A stretch of DNA of 64,000 nucleotides from Aegilops tauschii subsp. strangulata (taxonomy: Eukaryota > Streptophyta > Magnoliopsida > Poales > Poaceae), in NCBI RefSeq assembly GCF_002575655.3, contig NC_053039.3:222537622-222601621 (forward strand). The letters are read 5' to 3'. Below the pieces are notes generated by a model. The model ran no database searches. It had not been told where the DNA came from and saw only the letters and a program-made list of their open reading frames with translations. Positions 11,046-23,852 of the stretch are shown here, in pieces (positions within the stretch are counted from its first letter, which is position 1; each line of letters begins with the position of its first letter). The position numbers and the translations under genes were made by a program.

Positions 11046-14000
11046 GGTGGACGTGGCGAGAGCGAGGATAAGTGGCGAGCGACGTCGGGCCGGTGGGGGC
11101 TTATGAGGATAGGGCGAGTTGGGTGATGGTGCCACCGGAGAAGCCCGGGAAACAGTAATTATAGGCGGAAGGTAGGCGAATTAGCGTGTCGCGGGAAACG
11201 CGACGGTCATCGCGGTCATCGGAATTCAATGCATAAGCAGGCATGGCTTAGCGCGCCAGCTTGCCATGGAAAACTAGAAAAACTGAAAGACTGTGCCGTC
11301 CCGTCCCGTCAGTGGTGCGTCCCGTCCGTGCTGGGTCGCACGCCGGCATGACGGTCAAACGAGTGACACTCGAATCATCTCCCTCCTTGTCAATAATGAT
11401 TCCACGGATTTAAAAGGCCCGCAACAATTAAAGCGCATCTTTTTTCGCATCAGTTAGCTGCCTTAATTACGGCCAACTGCATGTAGGCACTCAAAATCGC
11501 TCGCAGCCAGTACGCGGAGCAGCATGCAACGAGCCGCAGCCGAGGGCATTAGTTGATGAACTTTAGCTGGGAGATAAGGCATTTGCGAAAGTTTTCGCTA
11601 GCAGTTTCTTCATATTCGCATGGCATTTTCTTCAGAGCAGCTTGTCAGTTTCTTCAGAGGTAGGCATTTTTATTCAAAAAACTGCCACTTCGGATCTTGC
11701 GTTGCAACTAAAACTGCCAGGAGCGCATTAGTAGGCTAGCTAGTGATCGATCAGTAACTTGAAACACTGAGCGAACAGAAATAAGGAACTGTTAATGCAT
11801 CTCAATGATTCACATATCATATACAAATATGTAGCTCCAAAAGCAAAGATCAGCCACTTTGGATCTTGCGTCGCAACTAAAACCAACTAGTATGATTCCC
11901 ATACATAAGATCAACATGTTAATGCATCTCAATGATTCACATATCATATACAAATATGTGGATCCAAAAGCAAAGATCTAGAAAAAACATCTGTTCTGCC
12001 TACTAACATGGATGCTTCTCTTGGCACATTCAGTACAGACTGAAAGACAAATTTGTTTTTGAAGTCTACAATTCCTCTTGCAAACGTAAGTGGTTTCACC
12101 AACAGCTGGAACCATGAGAATGAACCACACATGATAGAGGAACATCCACTGCAATATGATTTGGTCTTCTCTCGATCACACGGCGAGACTATTTTCGGAA
12201 TACAAACTTTAACTTAGGCAAAATGATGCCCATTGTATAATCAGACCAAAGCAATGAAGCACCTAGTGTTGGCCAATAAATAGCACAGTACTACTTTTCT
12301 GCAGTCCATGAAGTGACTATCCAATCTTTCTGTGTCTATTTTCAAATGGCACTGCATGCAGTGACTATACTATTCTCTTGTGCAGTTGAACCAAAATTGC
12401 GGTCACTTTGTGTGTTTGCCAAATAGCAACGGGCAGACATCTCTGTCTGCACAAATATCAAGCAGCTAGTAAACATATACCCCACCTTGTATTTTCGGTT
12501 TAAACATGTCTCTTCCACTTAGTATCTGTCATGTTTTGCACTGGACAATTTGATACAGTCATGTTTTGCCCTGGACAATTTCATACTGAATTGATTTGCT
12601 TGTTCAGAGCAGAAATATAGCGCCTATTCTTCATCAGACCAAGGATATCCATGTTCGCAGTGATGGAAGAGGTGAAATCGATACAACCGAAATTGAGCAT
12701 CCAATCATTGAATCCCGTCCTGCACCTCCAATGTAGGTCCACCCTGCCAATGGATACAACCGATAGTTGGACTTTTTGTGCAGTTCCAGTAAAATCGAGC
12801 ATCCCTGTTTGCATACATATTGAAAGTGTGATTAGTATAAAAGTGGCAATAGTTGAAGCATAGAATCACAAATATAAGCATTCCAATTTCTTAATGGGAA
12901 AAGGTAGCAAGACTGTTTCTAACCACCTGTTTGAAGGAATAAATAAGGCAACAGCGGCTGATGTCAGAAAGGCATATATAGTACTTTCTGAAAGAATGAT
13001 CGATTCCTGACCTTTCCTCTTCTTTTAAGCATATTTTGTGCAGTTCAACTAAAATAAAATGCCATCACCGCCTTGACAATTCAGTGACACTGTACAAAAG
13101 GAAATGACTTAACATTACATCATGATGTCAGGTATGTAGTCGACAGGCATTAGAGACAAACTTACAGACCTCCTCCGATAACATAATGAACATTAATTTT
13201 AACAAAGGTGTGACTAGCTTTACCGGGATAATTTGAGTGAACTCTACACCCTATGTTCCTTAATATAAGAGGTTTTCGCGGTTCAGTTTAAAGTACCCAA
13301 ACGTCTAGTATTTAGAAAAACAGGTAGTAGTTTTCTTGAGCACATATCTGGGAAAGCTTGCCACACTTTATTTATGTCCATACGCTAATGCAACACCATT
13401 CAAAATTTCAAATACTACAAATATACACTAATCCAGTGGCTAGTGCAACAGTAGAGTAGTTATTTTATTACAGGGTACAGTACAATGGTTTTACTGAACA
13501 GATTTCAATAAACTCTGGCAGTGGAAGATTTCTATAAGAATTAACAATACAAATTGTAAAGGTAACACGTTTCAACATTGGTATACTAGCTGTGCATGAG
13601 CATTAAACCAAATACAAAAGTCTGAAGGTAACTAATGACAGTATAAAAAAATTGCAAACCATGTACCTCCAAGGTAAATATCATTTCGAACTCGGGGGGA
13701 CCTTAAAAATTGCTATCCCAATCTTGATAATCGATCAAACATAAAAACTTGATCAAACGAATCAAGAGAACAGCCGGAGGAGGAGGTGCCACTCTTCACC
13801 TTTCCTCTTGTCTTCATAATTTTTTGTGTAGTTTAACCAAAATAAAATGACATCAGCGCCTTGGCATTTTGGTGACACTGTACAAAAAATTAACTTATCT
13901 CATGAAAGTGAGGTATGTAATCTATAAGCATTAACAGTGCAAAAATCTGAAGGTAGTAACAAGTTTCATCGTTGGTATATTGGCTGTGCAACAGCATTAG

Positions 14001-14507
14001 AATGCCTTAGCTGAAAAATCTTTAATACATCCACAATCAACAACTAACCCTGAAATAATCAAGTGACATTAAATGGCATTGCTTAAATTTATCGGTGGCA
14101 TTAGACTGAGTGCGGCATTAGTTAAATGTGGCATCACTTTAGCAGTACCATTGCTTGACTTGACTGCTGGCGTTATATTAACAGCAAAAAGGTGACAATC
14201 AGAGCATGGGAGGCCCATTCGAACAGTGGGCGCACCAGTACGATGTACCTCCACGGACGCATAGAGTGGTGAGGGAGGTATGGTTGCCTAGAGCAACAAA
14301 TATCCAGTCTGCATATGTGGATTACGTCCCATTTTTGTTATGTTTAGCCACCTTTTTCCTATGTGAGGACAACAAACCGATCGACCTGGTCATTCTCTAT
14401 TGCGTTGTCATGCCTTTCTACCCTTCTTCAACCAAGAGACACGAGACTCGTTCCTTAGCTACTGATTTTCCCCTTTTCAACCTAGATGCGGGTTCGATGC
14501 CTACTCT
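11046..14507. other. 3.4 kb without firm genes; possible exon remnants
   Basis: Mostly AT-rich unique-looking sequence with no confidently recognised gene. Frames on the minus strand that might be exons of a decayed gene lie at about 11944-12132 (FQLLVKPLTFARGIVDFKNK), 12581-12814 (MDILGLMKNRRYISALNKQ) and 14069-14254; none matches a family I know. An imperfect direct repeat (CCAAAAGCAAAGATC) occurs at about 11836 and 11965. A Stowaway remnant sits at 13247-13331. Confidence 0.4.
13247..13331. mobile_element. Stowaway MITE remnant
   Basis: About 85 bp resembling the well-known Triticeae Stowaway: CCCTATGTTCCTTAATATAA at the left, an internal AAGTACCCAAACGTCTAGTA block and a complementary but degraded right end. 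The palindrome is imperfect and the terminal TA duplication is not clear. Confidence 0.5.
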
Positions 14508-14522
14508 CTTCACTACAGGAAA

Positions 14523-15020
14523 CAGCTACTTTGCCGTCTGCCATGGCGGACGGCAAAGGCTCGAAAGGCGGACGGCAAAAGGCTCCGGCAAAGAAGGCTA
14601 CGGTAAACAGCTGCTTTGCCGTCTGCTTCCTGGCGGCGGACGACAAAGAGCCTTTGCCGTCTGCGGCGGACGGCAAAGAGGGTGGACGGCAATAATTGCG
14701 CTGTCAGTCCATTAAGTGGCTAACGGCAGACCTTTGCCGTCCGCCGCGGACGGCAAAATTTCTCTGGTCTTTGCTGTCCGCCTTATGATGTCATCTACAC
14801 GTCACTAGATGGCAGGTTCTTTGCCGTCTGCCACTGATGGCAAAGTGCAGGTTCTTTGCCGTCTGCCACGGACGGCAAAGTCTTTGCCGTCTGCCACTGT
14901 AGGCAAACTGACCAAATGGGTCATCTCCCAGGAAGCACAGTTGGCTGGCACGTGGCTTCTTTGCCGTCTGCGGCAGACGGCAAAGAGCTCTTTGCCGTCG
15001 GTGGCAGACGGCAAAGAGCC
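14523..15020. repeat. CACTA2 left subterminal repeats
   Basis: About a dozen copies of TTTGCCGTCTGCC, in both orientations and often paired as CTTTGCCGTC..GACGGCAAAG palindromes. In CACTA elements such motifs bind the TNPA-type protein (family knowledge). The same motif is found at 24455-24735. Confidence 0.85.
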
Positions 15021-15449
15021 TGCATATTGTCTGTTTTTTCTGTTTTTTGTTAAGTCCCACAATTTGCACAGAAAATATATAAGTTTCATATCACATATCC
15101 AGCACATATCCAGCACATAAGTTTCATATCACATATCACATCAGTTTCATCCATACACATTGTTCATACATAAGCAAGTTCCATCCATACACATAGTTCC
15201 ATCCATTTATATATTACAATGCAAAGTTTCATCAACATAGCAAGTTAGATGCAATGATCCATATCACATAGTTCCATCCATCATAACAAGCTAGATACAA
15301 TGCAAAGTTTCATCAAAGGAAAAGCAAGCACTCCATCATAGCAAGCTAGCTTCCATGAAGTGAATGAAATCTGCAAAATGGTAAATAAGAAAGTTAGAAA
15401 TAGGTGACTAGAACAAGAAGAAGACTAGAACAAGAAGTATATGTCATTT

Positions 15450-16135
15450 ATGAGCTAACTTAGGTGAAATGGATCATATATGAGCTAACTAAGTTGAAAT
15501 GGGTTGTTTATGATCTAACTTAGTTGAAATGGATCATTTATGAGCTAACTTAGTTGAAATGGGTCGTTTATGAGCTAACTAAGGTGAAGGGCATAGTTTT
15601 TGAGCTAAGTAAGGTGAAATGGGTCATTTTGGAGCTAACCTAGGTGAAATGGGTCATTTTGGAGCTAATCTAGGTGAAATGGGTCATTTTGGAGCTAACC
15701 TAGGTGAAATGGGTCATTTTAAAGCTAACGTAGGTAAAATGGATCATTTAGGAGCTCATCTACGTAAAATGGGTCATTTTAGAGCTAATTTAGTTGAAAT
15801 GGATCTTTTTGAGCTAACTTAGGTGAAATGGATCATTTAAGAGCTAATTTAGGTGAAATGGATCGTTTTTTAGCTCACTTAGGTCAAATGGATCGTTTAT
15901 GAGCTAAATTAGTTGAAATGGATCGTTTATGAGATAACCTAGGTAAGATGGGTCATTTTGGAGTTAACCTAGGTGAAATGGGCCATTTTAAAGCTAACGT
16001 AGGTAAATGGATCATTTAGGAGCTAATCTAGGTAAAATGGGTCATTTTTGAGCTAACTTGGATGAACTGCATCATTTATAAGCTAACCTAGGTAAAATGG
16101 GTCATTTTGGAGGAAAATAAGCTAACTCTAGGTCA
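15450..16135. repeat. ~30-bp minisatellite in CACTA2
   Basis: Roughly twenty-two tandem copies of a 29-30 bp unit with core GAGCTAAC.TAGGTGAAATGG and a variable GTCATTT tail. Copies drift gradually. The tract lies just beyond the 3' end of the TNPA gene. The translation M-G-H-F-G-A-N-L-G-E in one frame is a by-product of the repeat. Confidence 0.8.
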
Positions 16136-16209
16136 TTATGGTAAGCATATTGGAGGAAATAAAGCTAAGTCTAGGTCTTTATGCATTTGTTAAGCAAAAC
16201 ACTAGAGAA

Positions 16210-18367
16210 ACTTACCGTGATCAGGGAGGTGTAGGAGCGGGGTGGCTAGTGCCGCTACCTGGAGAAGGATCGTGCGATGCGTTTCTGGAGTTAAGCTGCA
16301 CCAAAGATCATTTCCAATGTCTCATTAGCATTACGACACACAAATGTTAAGACTACCAAGTAATGTTCATTCAAACTAAACTCACCGTGCTCCCAGGAGC
16401 AATCACTGGCATCGGCGGAGCGGGCTGACCGGACTTCTCGCACACAGACTGCACATTTGGTTTTCAGAACAGAGTCATACTAGTTAGTAATGAGACTCAA
16501 ATGTTAAGACTAGCAAGTAATCTGCAGAAGAAACTTACCACAAGGAGCTCGTACATGGCCCTTGCCTGCATGTCATTCCGTGCCCTCTCCTCCTCCATCA
16601 TCTTTCTCGTCCTCTCCTCCATCTCCCGCTGCCTCTCCGCCGCCTCCGCCAGAAGTTTCTCCGTTCTATCTCTCTCAGTCTGTATAGCAGCCTGCAACAC
16701 CACTCACATGACCATTTGTAATCATTGATGGAAGCGCACACAATGTAATGGAGAAAGATAACTGAGTACGTATCACTAACCTTGATGGCGAGTTGCACTG
16801 GCCGTTCACGAGGCCTTATCTCAGGAGCGGAGCTCGACTGGCGCGCCTTGATCTCCGGGAGAAACAATGAAAATTAGTAATTAAAGGGCTCAAGCTAGCA
16901 TGATGAATGAATTGCATGAATCATGAAGCAAACCACATACCCAGTTGCGCCCGAACTGATATAAGTTGGAGCTGCCTTGATGGTGTGGCACACCTTCCAT
17001 TTGGGCACGTTTGTCCTTGGCCTGGTTGTGGAGGGCTAGCCATTCTTGTGAGCACCACTCATCGACCAACACCTCCCAACAATCCATCCGATCCGCACAC
17101 CATCTCGGAGGCGCCTAAGTTAGCAAATAGAAACTTGAGCGCTACGGCTAAGAATTACTAAATGAAGGAAGTTAAGTAGAAGGCCTTAAGAATTACCTTC
17201 ATGTACTGCTCCTTACTCAGGAACTTATCGCGGTACGCCGGCTTGGTCTTCTTGATACCACACAAGGCGTAGTAGTCTCGAACAGCCTGCACCCGAGCCT
17301 CGTGCCGTAAGTTCTAGAGTAGGCGCTTGCAGACGTTCTGGATACATTTGCGCTGTCCTCCTCGTATCCCTCCTCACACCTGTAGAATGTCTGCAATCAA
17401 ATGAGACAATATTGATTAGTACAATTAATAACTAGCTAGTTGAAGATTTTGAAATGTGTAAAGGAGAAATTACCCAGAACGTCCTGATCACCATGTCTGC
17501 CCTCGTGTCGCACACGACACCGTCGATAATGACATCCGGCGGGGCCGGGGCAGCCACGTAGTGCTCCCAGCTCAACCCAAGCTCTGGAAGCCGACCCTCA
17601 CCAGGCAACGTGACAAACCCCGGGAAGTTTTGCCGGCAAAGAACTCCAAGGACGGAGTTGGGCCGGCGGACACTATGATGGTGGTCCCAACCCCTGCAGC
17701 ATGACAAGGCCAACGCATTAGTTATTTGAAGAAACGTGAATGCAGAAGGTACAAAAATATTAAATGCACTTACGTACCTCTCCCTATCAGGGAAGATCAA
17801 CCACCTCTGCTCGCGGGTCGCCGGCACGGACGGGAGCCGTGTAGCACCACGCTGGTAGACGGTGCCACCCTCCTCCTCAAGATCAGTCGGCTCCCCGCCA
17901 TCATCAGCATGGCCACTCGGCTCCTCGGGCTGATCCGGCCAGGTACCCCATCCGGACGTGTGCTCCTCCGGGGTCTCGTGGGCCGAACTCTCGTGGGCCG
18001 AAGGCCAGTCGACCCGAGGCTCGTGGGCCCAAGACCCGTGGACCGGAGGCTCGTGGACCGGAGTCCGTGTAGCCTCCTCCTCGGACGAGTCCACCCTAGC
18101 AGTCACGTGCTCGGGTGAAACAGCTGGGGGTGGCGGCGAGGAAGGCGCCGTAGCAGTCACCCTACCTCCTCTCCCGCGACCACGTGCCCCACCTCCTCTC
18201 TTCCTACCTCGTCCCCTGCTGGGCACCGCGGTCGACGAAGAAGGGCCCGGCGGTGTGGACATACTGTCCAGCAACGCTCGGCGGAGAGGTACGTCTGGAA
18301 TCGAAGACCTCAGACCACGCGCTGACGAAGAAGGGGCCTTGGCGCGCTCCCGACCAGCGCCCACCAT
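16210..18367 (-). pseudogene. CACTA TNPA-like gene (plant Ptta/En/Spm transposase family)
   Basis: Second gene of CACTA2, minus strand, with ATG at 18367 (MVGAGRERAKAPSSS). Exon 1 encodes a Ser/Pro/Gly/Arg-rich N-terminus and acidic middle. A short intron (donor GTACGT, acceptor TGCAG, about 17695-17777) is followed by an exon with GWDHHHSVRRPNSVLGVLCR and FPGFVTLPGEG, typical of En/Spm Ptta proteins. Later exons read DYYALCGIKKTKPAYRDKFL, CWEVLVDEWCSQEWLALHNQ and, near 16560-16700, a coiled coil (EKLLAEAAERQREMEE). Small exons follow to about 16210. A one-base frameshift and an in-frame TAG near 17316-17350 interrupt the third exon. In related elements this protein binds the subterminal motifs. 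Confidence 0.78.
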
Positions 18368-18504
18368 CTTTCAACACCTGCCATGACAAACAGTAAACGA
18401 AATTAGTACAACATAAAAAAAAGACCGACATGAATAATAATATGTGTATCACTTAAGTGTATCATCATCAAGTACAACATTAAAAAAATTAATACCTGAC
18501 ACTA

Positions 18505-21500
18505 CTAATAATCTCGATCAGTATCATCAATAAATGCATAATCATCATCATCACTATAATCAATGACGGGCTCATAGGGTTCAGTGGCATCAACATGTGC
18601 AAGGCCACCTTGACGTAATCGGTCAAGCAATGACAGGTCATCCGCAGCAGTAACCTCTTCTTGTTCCGGCTCTTCTTGTTCCTCCTCTGGGGTGATGTCG
18701 GATTCACTGTCGCTGTCTACTTCAATGTTTTGGGGTGAAGTATAGCGGTTCTTGAAACGCTTTTTGGAAAGACGTGTCTCTTGGAAGAATTCTCCTTCAT
18801 ATGTGTCTGGGTTAATGTGAGGTTCATAATCCTCTTCCTTTGGGGGAGATAGTCTAGCACGTGGCGGCACTTCATAAACGACATCCCAACCTTTCAGATT
18901 TGGATTAGTTTGGCAGGCCCACGGTAGATAGAATACTTGGGTCGCGTGTTGAGCCATAATATAGACATCAGGAACATCTAAATGGGTGCTTTGGTTGATT
19001 TCAACTAGCCCTATATGTTCATGAGTCCTTCTAGTCTCCTTCGGCTGAAACCAATAACATTTGAAGACTACGACATTCGGTGGGTTTTCACCATAGAATA
19101 GAAGTTCATAAATTGCTTCAACTCTCCCATAATACTCGGTACCTCCTTCGCCGATAGCAGATACACAACAATTTGTAGACTTTCGGTCGGCCATAGATAG
19201 CTCTTTGCCATAGGTACGAAAGCGATACCCGTTGATGTCGTATTTGTCAAATGAACGGACCTTATAGTCAAAACCATTAGCGACTTGTCTCAATTCGGCG
19301 TCCATAGACTCTGAATTAGCCTACAAGTTTAATATGAAAGGATTGTTGCATTACGCACAAATTAGCGAATGAAACCGGGATAGCCGCCTACAAATTAGCC
19401 TACAAGTCTAATAGAAATTACCGTTTGTTTGAACCAAGAGATGAAACCGGGATAGCCGCCTCCTTGCTTTGCGAGAAGCTCATACTCTTCGACAGAATCC
19501 TTTTGGATCACCGCTCCATACGAGAATAAGGCGACGTATCGACTGTATGAAATATCTAGGAATAAGAGCAGTTCAAAGGAAATAGAAGTTGCGAAACTAT
19601 GTACCGAGAACTTACTCGATGTACGGCCGCACTTCTATCAGGTTGTTGAAGATATACAACGAAATGGTCCGCCATTGTTCGTTATCCAAAGATACTGGAT
19701 TTGAAACACTGGCTGGTGCGAGATTCCCTTTGAATAGGCTGAGGTTGGATCCACCCTTTTTAGGGTCGTCAGCATTGTACCGAGGCTTCGGATTATGCAA
19801 ATGACGATTTTTGGCTTCGTAGTGTGCTATCACGAAGTTTGCCGCCTCCTCAGTGATGAATGCCTCAGCCATCGATGCTTCAATTCTACGTTTATTTTTA
19901 CATTTTTGTCGAAGCGTCTTCTGCATCCTCTCAGTTGGGTAGCACCAACGATTTTGCACGGGCCCCCCCAATCTTGCCTCGGTCGGGAGATGCAAAATCA
20001 AATGTTGCATTGGATTAAAGAAGCCCAGTGGAAAGATCTTCTCTAACTTGCAGATCAACTCCGGCGCCAACTCTTCCATTTCTTCTAGCACGCCAGGCGA
20101 TAGTTCTTTCGCACAAAGAACACGGAAGAAATAGCTGAGTTCTGCCAGTACTAGCCATTCATCCTCAGGGATGAAGCCACGCAACATCACCGGCATTACC
20201 CGCTCAATCCATATATGCCAATCATGACTCTTGAGACCAAATATCTTCAATTTATCAAGACTGGCTCCCCTCTGTAGATTCGCTGCATACCCATCGGGGA
20301 ACATCAACTGCATTTTCACCCACAAGATAATTTCCCTCATAGCTGGCCTTCCAAGATTGAACCATGCCTTTGTCTTCGTCCAGTTCTGCTTTCCTTTCGG
20401 TTCTTTCATGTTTTGTAACGGCCTATCACATAGCGCCTCCAGATCGACTCTAGCCTTAGTATTATCCTTTGACTTCCCATCTATGCCGAACAATGTACCA
20501 AAAAGTGCCTCGGCAATATTCTTCTCAATGTGCATCACGTCGATGTTGTGTGGGCAAAGGAGGTCTTTGAAGTAAGGCAGATCCCATAAGCATGTTTTGT
20601 GAGTCCAGGCGTGCTTAGAATTATACCCCTTGAAGTACCCTGGACGCTCTGGATCTGGCTCGAGAGCGTTTAACTGATCGAGGGTCTGTTGGCCTGTTAA
20701 TGCATGTGGTGCAGAGTTTTTGACAACTCTACCTCTGATGAAGTTCTTCTTGTCTTTCCTGAACTTATGGCGAGGATTCGGGAACTGTCTATGTATGTCG
20801 AAGCAAGAAAACTTGCGACCGGCCTGAAGCCAACGAAACTCAAGAGCTCCCTTGCATGTGGGGCACGGGAACCTTACATGCACACACCAGCCAACGAATA
20901 GCGCATACGCCGGCAAGTCATGCGTCGAGTACATGTACCAGACACGCATTATGAAGTTCCGTTTGCTATAGGCATCGTATGTCTTGAACCCATTATCCCA
21001 GGCTTCTTGCAATTCGTCCTTAAGCGGTTGCATGTACACATTCATATTTTCCCCGGATAGTTGGGCCCTGGAATTATCAATGTCAGGAAAATGTTCTTTC
21101 TTTGCATAATCTGTCCGGGGGGGAGATTGAGTGGAAAGACAAATACGGGCCAACAACTGTATTGGGCTGCTGTCATACCAAACACACTGAACCCATCCGT
21201 GCTGATGCCGACTCGAGGATGCCTCGGATCTGCCGCTTTGTCACCATGTAATTCATCAAACTTTTTCCACGCAACACCATCCGATGTGTGTACAATCATC
21301 AGATTCCCATCTGCATCTAGTTCGGTTCTTTTGTCCGTTTTGTGCCATGTCATCTGTCTGGCCGTCTCTTCGACCATGAAAAGAAGTTGAAGTCTTGGTA
21401 CGATTGGCATATACCGAAGAACACTAACGGGGATTTTGGTCTGTGTCTTCTCACCCATACCGTTGTCTACCACAACATACCTGGAAGACTTGCAAATGGG

Positions 21501-22166
21501 ACAATAGTTCAAGTCCGCATAGTCAAGCCTAAACAAGACACATCCTTTCTCACAGGCATGTATCTTATCATAGGGCATCTTCAGTGCACGGAGGATTTTG
21601 TCCGACTGGTACAGGTTTGCAGGCATTACATGGCCTTTGGGTAGAAAGCGTCCAAATACTGTCATCATTGCATCGTAGCATTCTCTGCCCAAGTTGAACT
21701 GAGCCTTCAGAGCCATTACTTGTGAGATGGCATCCAACTGACAAAGCTCAGTGTGCTCATGGAGCGGACGTTTTGAAGACTCCAACATTTCATTGAAGGC
21801 CTTTGCAGATTCCTCCATCTCCTCCTCCGAATCCCGAGCATCATCAAAGTCTTGCACCATGTTTTCCATCCCGGTACCATGCTCGTCGGTGCGACGACGA
21901 TCCACCTCAGCTCGGTCACGTTGGGCGGACTCACCATGAAATGTCCACACCGTATAATCGGGCGTAAAACCACTCTTCTGCAGGTGTTTGCCCATTTCAG
22001 CCTCTGTCCTCTTTTCCCAATTGCCGCACCGTAAACAGGGGCACCAGGTTTTCCTCTGGCCATTTTCAAATGCGGCTCGCACAAACCCCTTGGTATTTGT
22101 GAACCATTCAGTGCTCCATTTGTTCTGACCAGTGTGACCAGTGTACATCCACGCATGATCACTCAT
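18505..22166 (-). pseudogene. CACTA TNP2 transposase, one frameshift
   Basis: Main transposase gene of CACTA2. The likely start is ATG 22166 (MSDHAWMYTGHTGQ). The first part has the Transpos_assoc domain with WCPCLRCGNW and later a TNP2 zinc region CPICKSSRY; the middle has GISTDGFSVFGM. Near 21055 a one-base loss in CCGGGGAAAA shifts the frame; the rest continues as ENMNVYMQPLKDELQEAWDN, CPTCKG and PHNIDVMHIEKNIAEALFGT. The DUF4218-like region is seen as PTEARLGGPVQNRWCYPTER. Introns follow at about 19616 (donor GTAAGT) and 19430. The last exon, 19305-18505, encodes a DUF4216-like domain (VVVFKCYWFQPKETRRTHEH) and an acidic tail. Only the frameshift appears to disable it. Confidence 0.85.
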
Positions 22167-22310
22167 CTTGACTTTCAGAGCTACTAGACACACAACAAAT
22201 ATATATATATATAATTCACCATGTATGTATTCATCAGTTGATCTACTTTGTCAATTTTATTACGTCCATGCAACCTACACTCTAATAGGTAATGATAGGT
22301 CCTAATCCCA

Positions 22311-22528
22311 CCCGAGTATGTTTAGATTGGGTTCATTTTCCCATGCTATGCCCCGGATCCTACGCAAAATTTCGGCAGCACCTCCCCGCTGTTCTCCTGA
22401 TACACGTCTCTGCAATAAACAGAGAGGATGTGTACCCGGAGAACAACAGGGGAGGCACTGACGAAATTTATGCGTCGGATCCGGAGCAAAGCATATGGGA
22501 AAACGAACCCAATCTAAACATACTCGGG
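22311..22528. repeat. 218-bp near-palindrome upstream of TNP2
   Basis: Left arm 22311-22412 begins CCCGAGTATGTTTAGATTGG. Right arm 22420-22528 ends in its complement, CCAATCTAAACATACTCGGG. The loop is about 7 bases, and the arms pair along their whole length with scattered mismatches and small gaps. It lies 145 bp upstream of the proposed TNP2 ATG, in the promoter or 5' leader on the minus strand. A transcript through it would form one long hairpin. Confidence 0.85.
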
Positions 22529-22935
22529 CTGTCCATGGATAGCGTTGGACAATTCGAAAGAATCAAGGTTATAAATATGCAAATGCATGCATATTTATAA
22601 CTATGACGCTTTCGAACAGGAGACACATATTGGTTACGCATACTGATGATTCAAGACACATATATATCTAGCTATCAAGTTTCATTGGAATAGATCAAAT
22701 AATTAATGGGGGAGGAGGACATGTCATTTGTGCTCACCCACGAACGAAGGGGCAGAGCTCGTCAAACGCACGGCGAGGTCATCGAACACCAAACCTCGCA
22801 GCGATGAAACAACTGCACATTTAAAACTACCCGATCAACACAATTATATATGATGTTTTTCATAACAAAATCGAAAGATATATGACCTAACTAATAATTC
22901 ACAAATATATGACCCCGTCGGCTTCTGGAAGGCCA
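22529..22935. other. Spacer upstream of TNP2
   Basis: AT-rich sequence containing a small palindrome (ATAAATATGCAAATGCATGC and complement near 22572-22600). No gene was seen. It may hold promoter sequence for TNP2. Confidence 0.4.
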
Positions 22936-22944
22936 AAGAACACC

Positions 22945-23091
22945 TTTTCGGGAGGTGTCGGGGGTCGGGGTGTCGTGTCGGTCTCGGGGTGCCGTGTCGG
23001 GGTCGGGGTCTCGGGGTCGGGGTCGGGGTGCCGTGTCGGTGTCGGGGTCGGGGTGTCGGGTCAGGCTCGGGGTCGGGGTGTCGGGGTCGGA

Positions 23092-23130
<39 letters not shown>

Positions 23131-23430
23131 TCGGGGTCGGGGTCGGGGTCGGGGTCTCGGGGTCGGGGTGTCGGGGTGTCGGGGGTGTCGTGTCGGGGGT
23201 CGGGGTGTCGTGTCGGTGTCGGGGTGCCGTGTCGGTGTCGGGGTGCCGTGTCGGGGTCGGGGTGCTGTTTCGGGGTCGGGGGGTCGGGGTGTCGTGTCGG
23301 GGTCAGGGGGTTAGGGGGTCGGGGGGTCGGGGTGTCGTGTCGGGGTCAGGGGGTTAGGGAGTCGGGTGTCGGGGTGGAGTCGGGGTCGGGTGTCGGGGTG
23401 TGGTGTCGGGGTTGGGGGATCAGGGGGTCT
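22945..23430 (+). repeat. GGGGTC G-rich tandem repeat
   Basis: Dozens of copies of GGGGTC interspersed with GGGTGTC and GTGTCGGGGTG. The plus strand has closely spaced runs of three to six G, so G-quadruplex formation is likely. It includes a few telomere-like TTAGGGGG words. Long Gly/Val/Ser or Arg/Gly frames here are artefacts of the repeat. Confidence 0.85.
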
Positions 23431-23439
23431 TCTCATTCT

Positions 23440-23852
23440 TCTACTACTTCTACTTCTTCTCATTCTTCTACTTCTTCTCATCCCCCGTCTTCTTCTTCTT
23501 CTTCTTTCTCCTCCTCATCCTCCTCCTCTTCCTCCTCCTCCTCCTCCTCTTCTTCTTCTTCTTCTTCTTCTTCTTCTTCTTCTTCTTTCTCCTCCTCCTC
23601 CTCCTCCTCCTCCTCCTCTTCTTCTTCTTCTTCTTCTTCTTCTTCTTCTTCTTCTTCTTCTTCTTCTTCTTCTTCTTCTTCTTCTTCTTCTTCTTCTTCT
23701 TCTTCTTCTTCTTCTTCTTCTTCTTTCTCCTCCTCCTCCTCCTCCTCCTCCTCCTCCTCTTCCTCTTCTTCTTCTTCTTCTTCTTCTTCTTCTTCTTCTT
23801 CTTCTTCTTCTTCTTCTTCTTCTTCTTCTTCTTCTTCTTCTTCTTCTTCCCC
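23440..23852 (+). repeat. TTC/TCC trinucleotide microsatellite
   Basis: About 410 bp of pure-to-interrupted (TTC)n alternating with (TCC)n blocks, giving poly-Ser, poly-Phe or poly-Leu frames. It is a polypyrimidine tract capable of triplex formation. Such homogeneity suggests recent expansion or possible assembly uncertainty in its length. Confidence 0.92.

Noticed and set aside
15450..16135. CRISPR-like array of ~30-bp repeats
   Set aside because: Copies are directly adjacent without unique spacers and drift gradually, and the context is a plant CACTA element; it is a minisatellite.
22311..22528. Identity with rice miR820 precursor
   Set aside because: The known miR820 sequence is not present in the arms; only the idea of a CACTA-borne hairpin is comparable.
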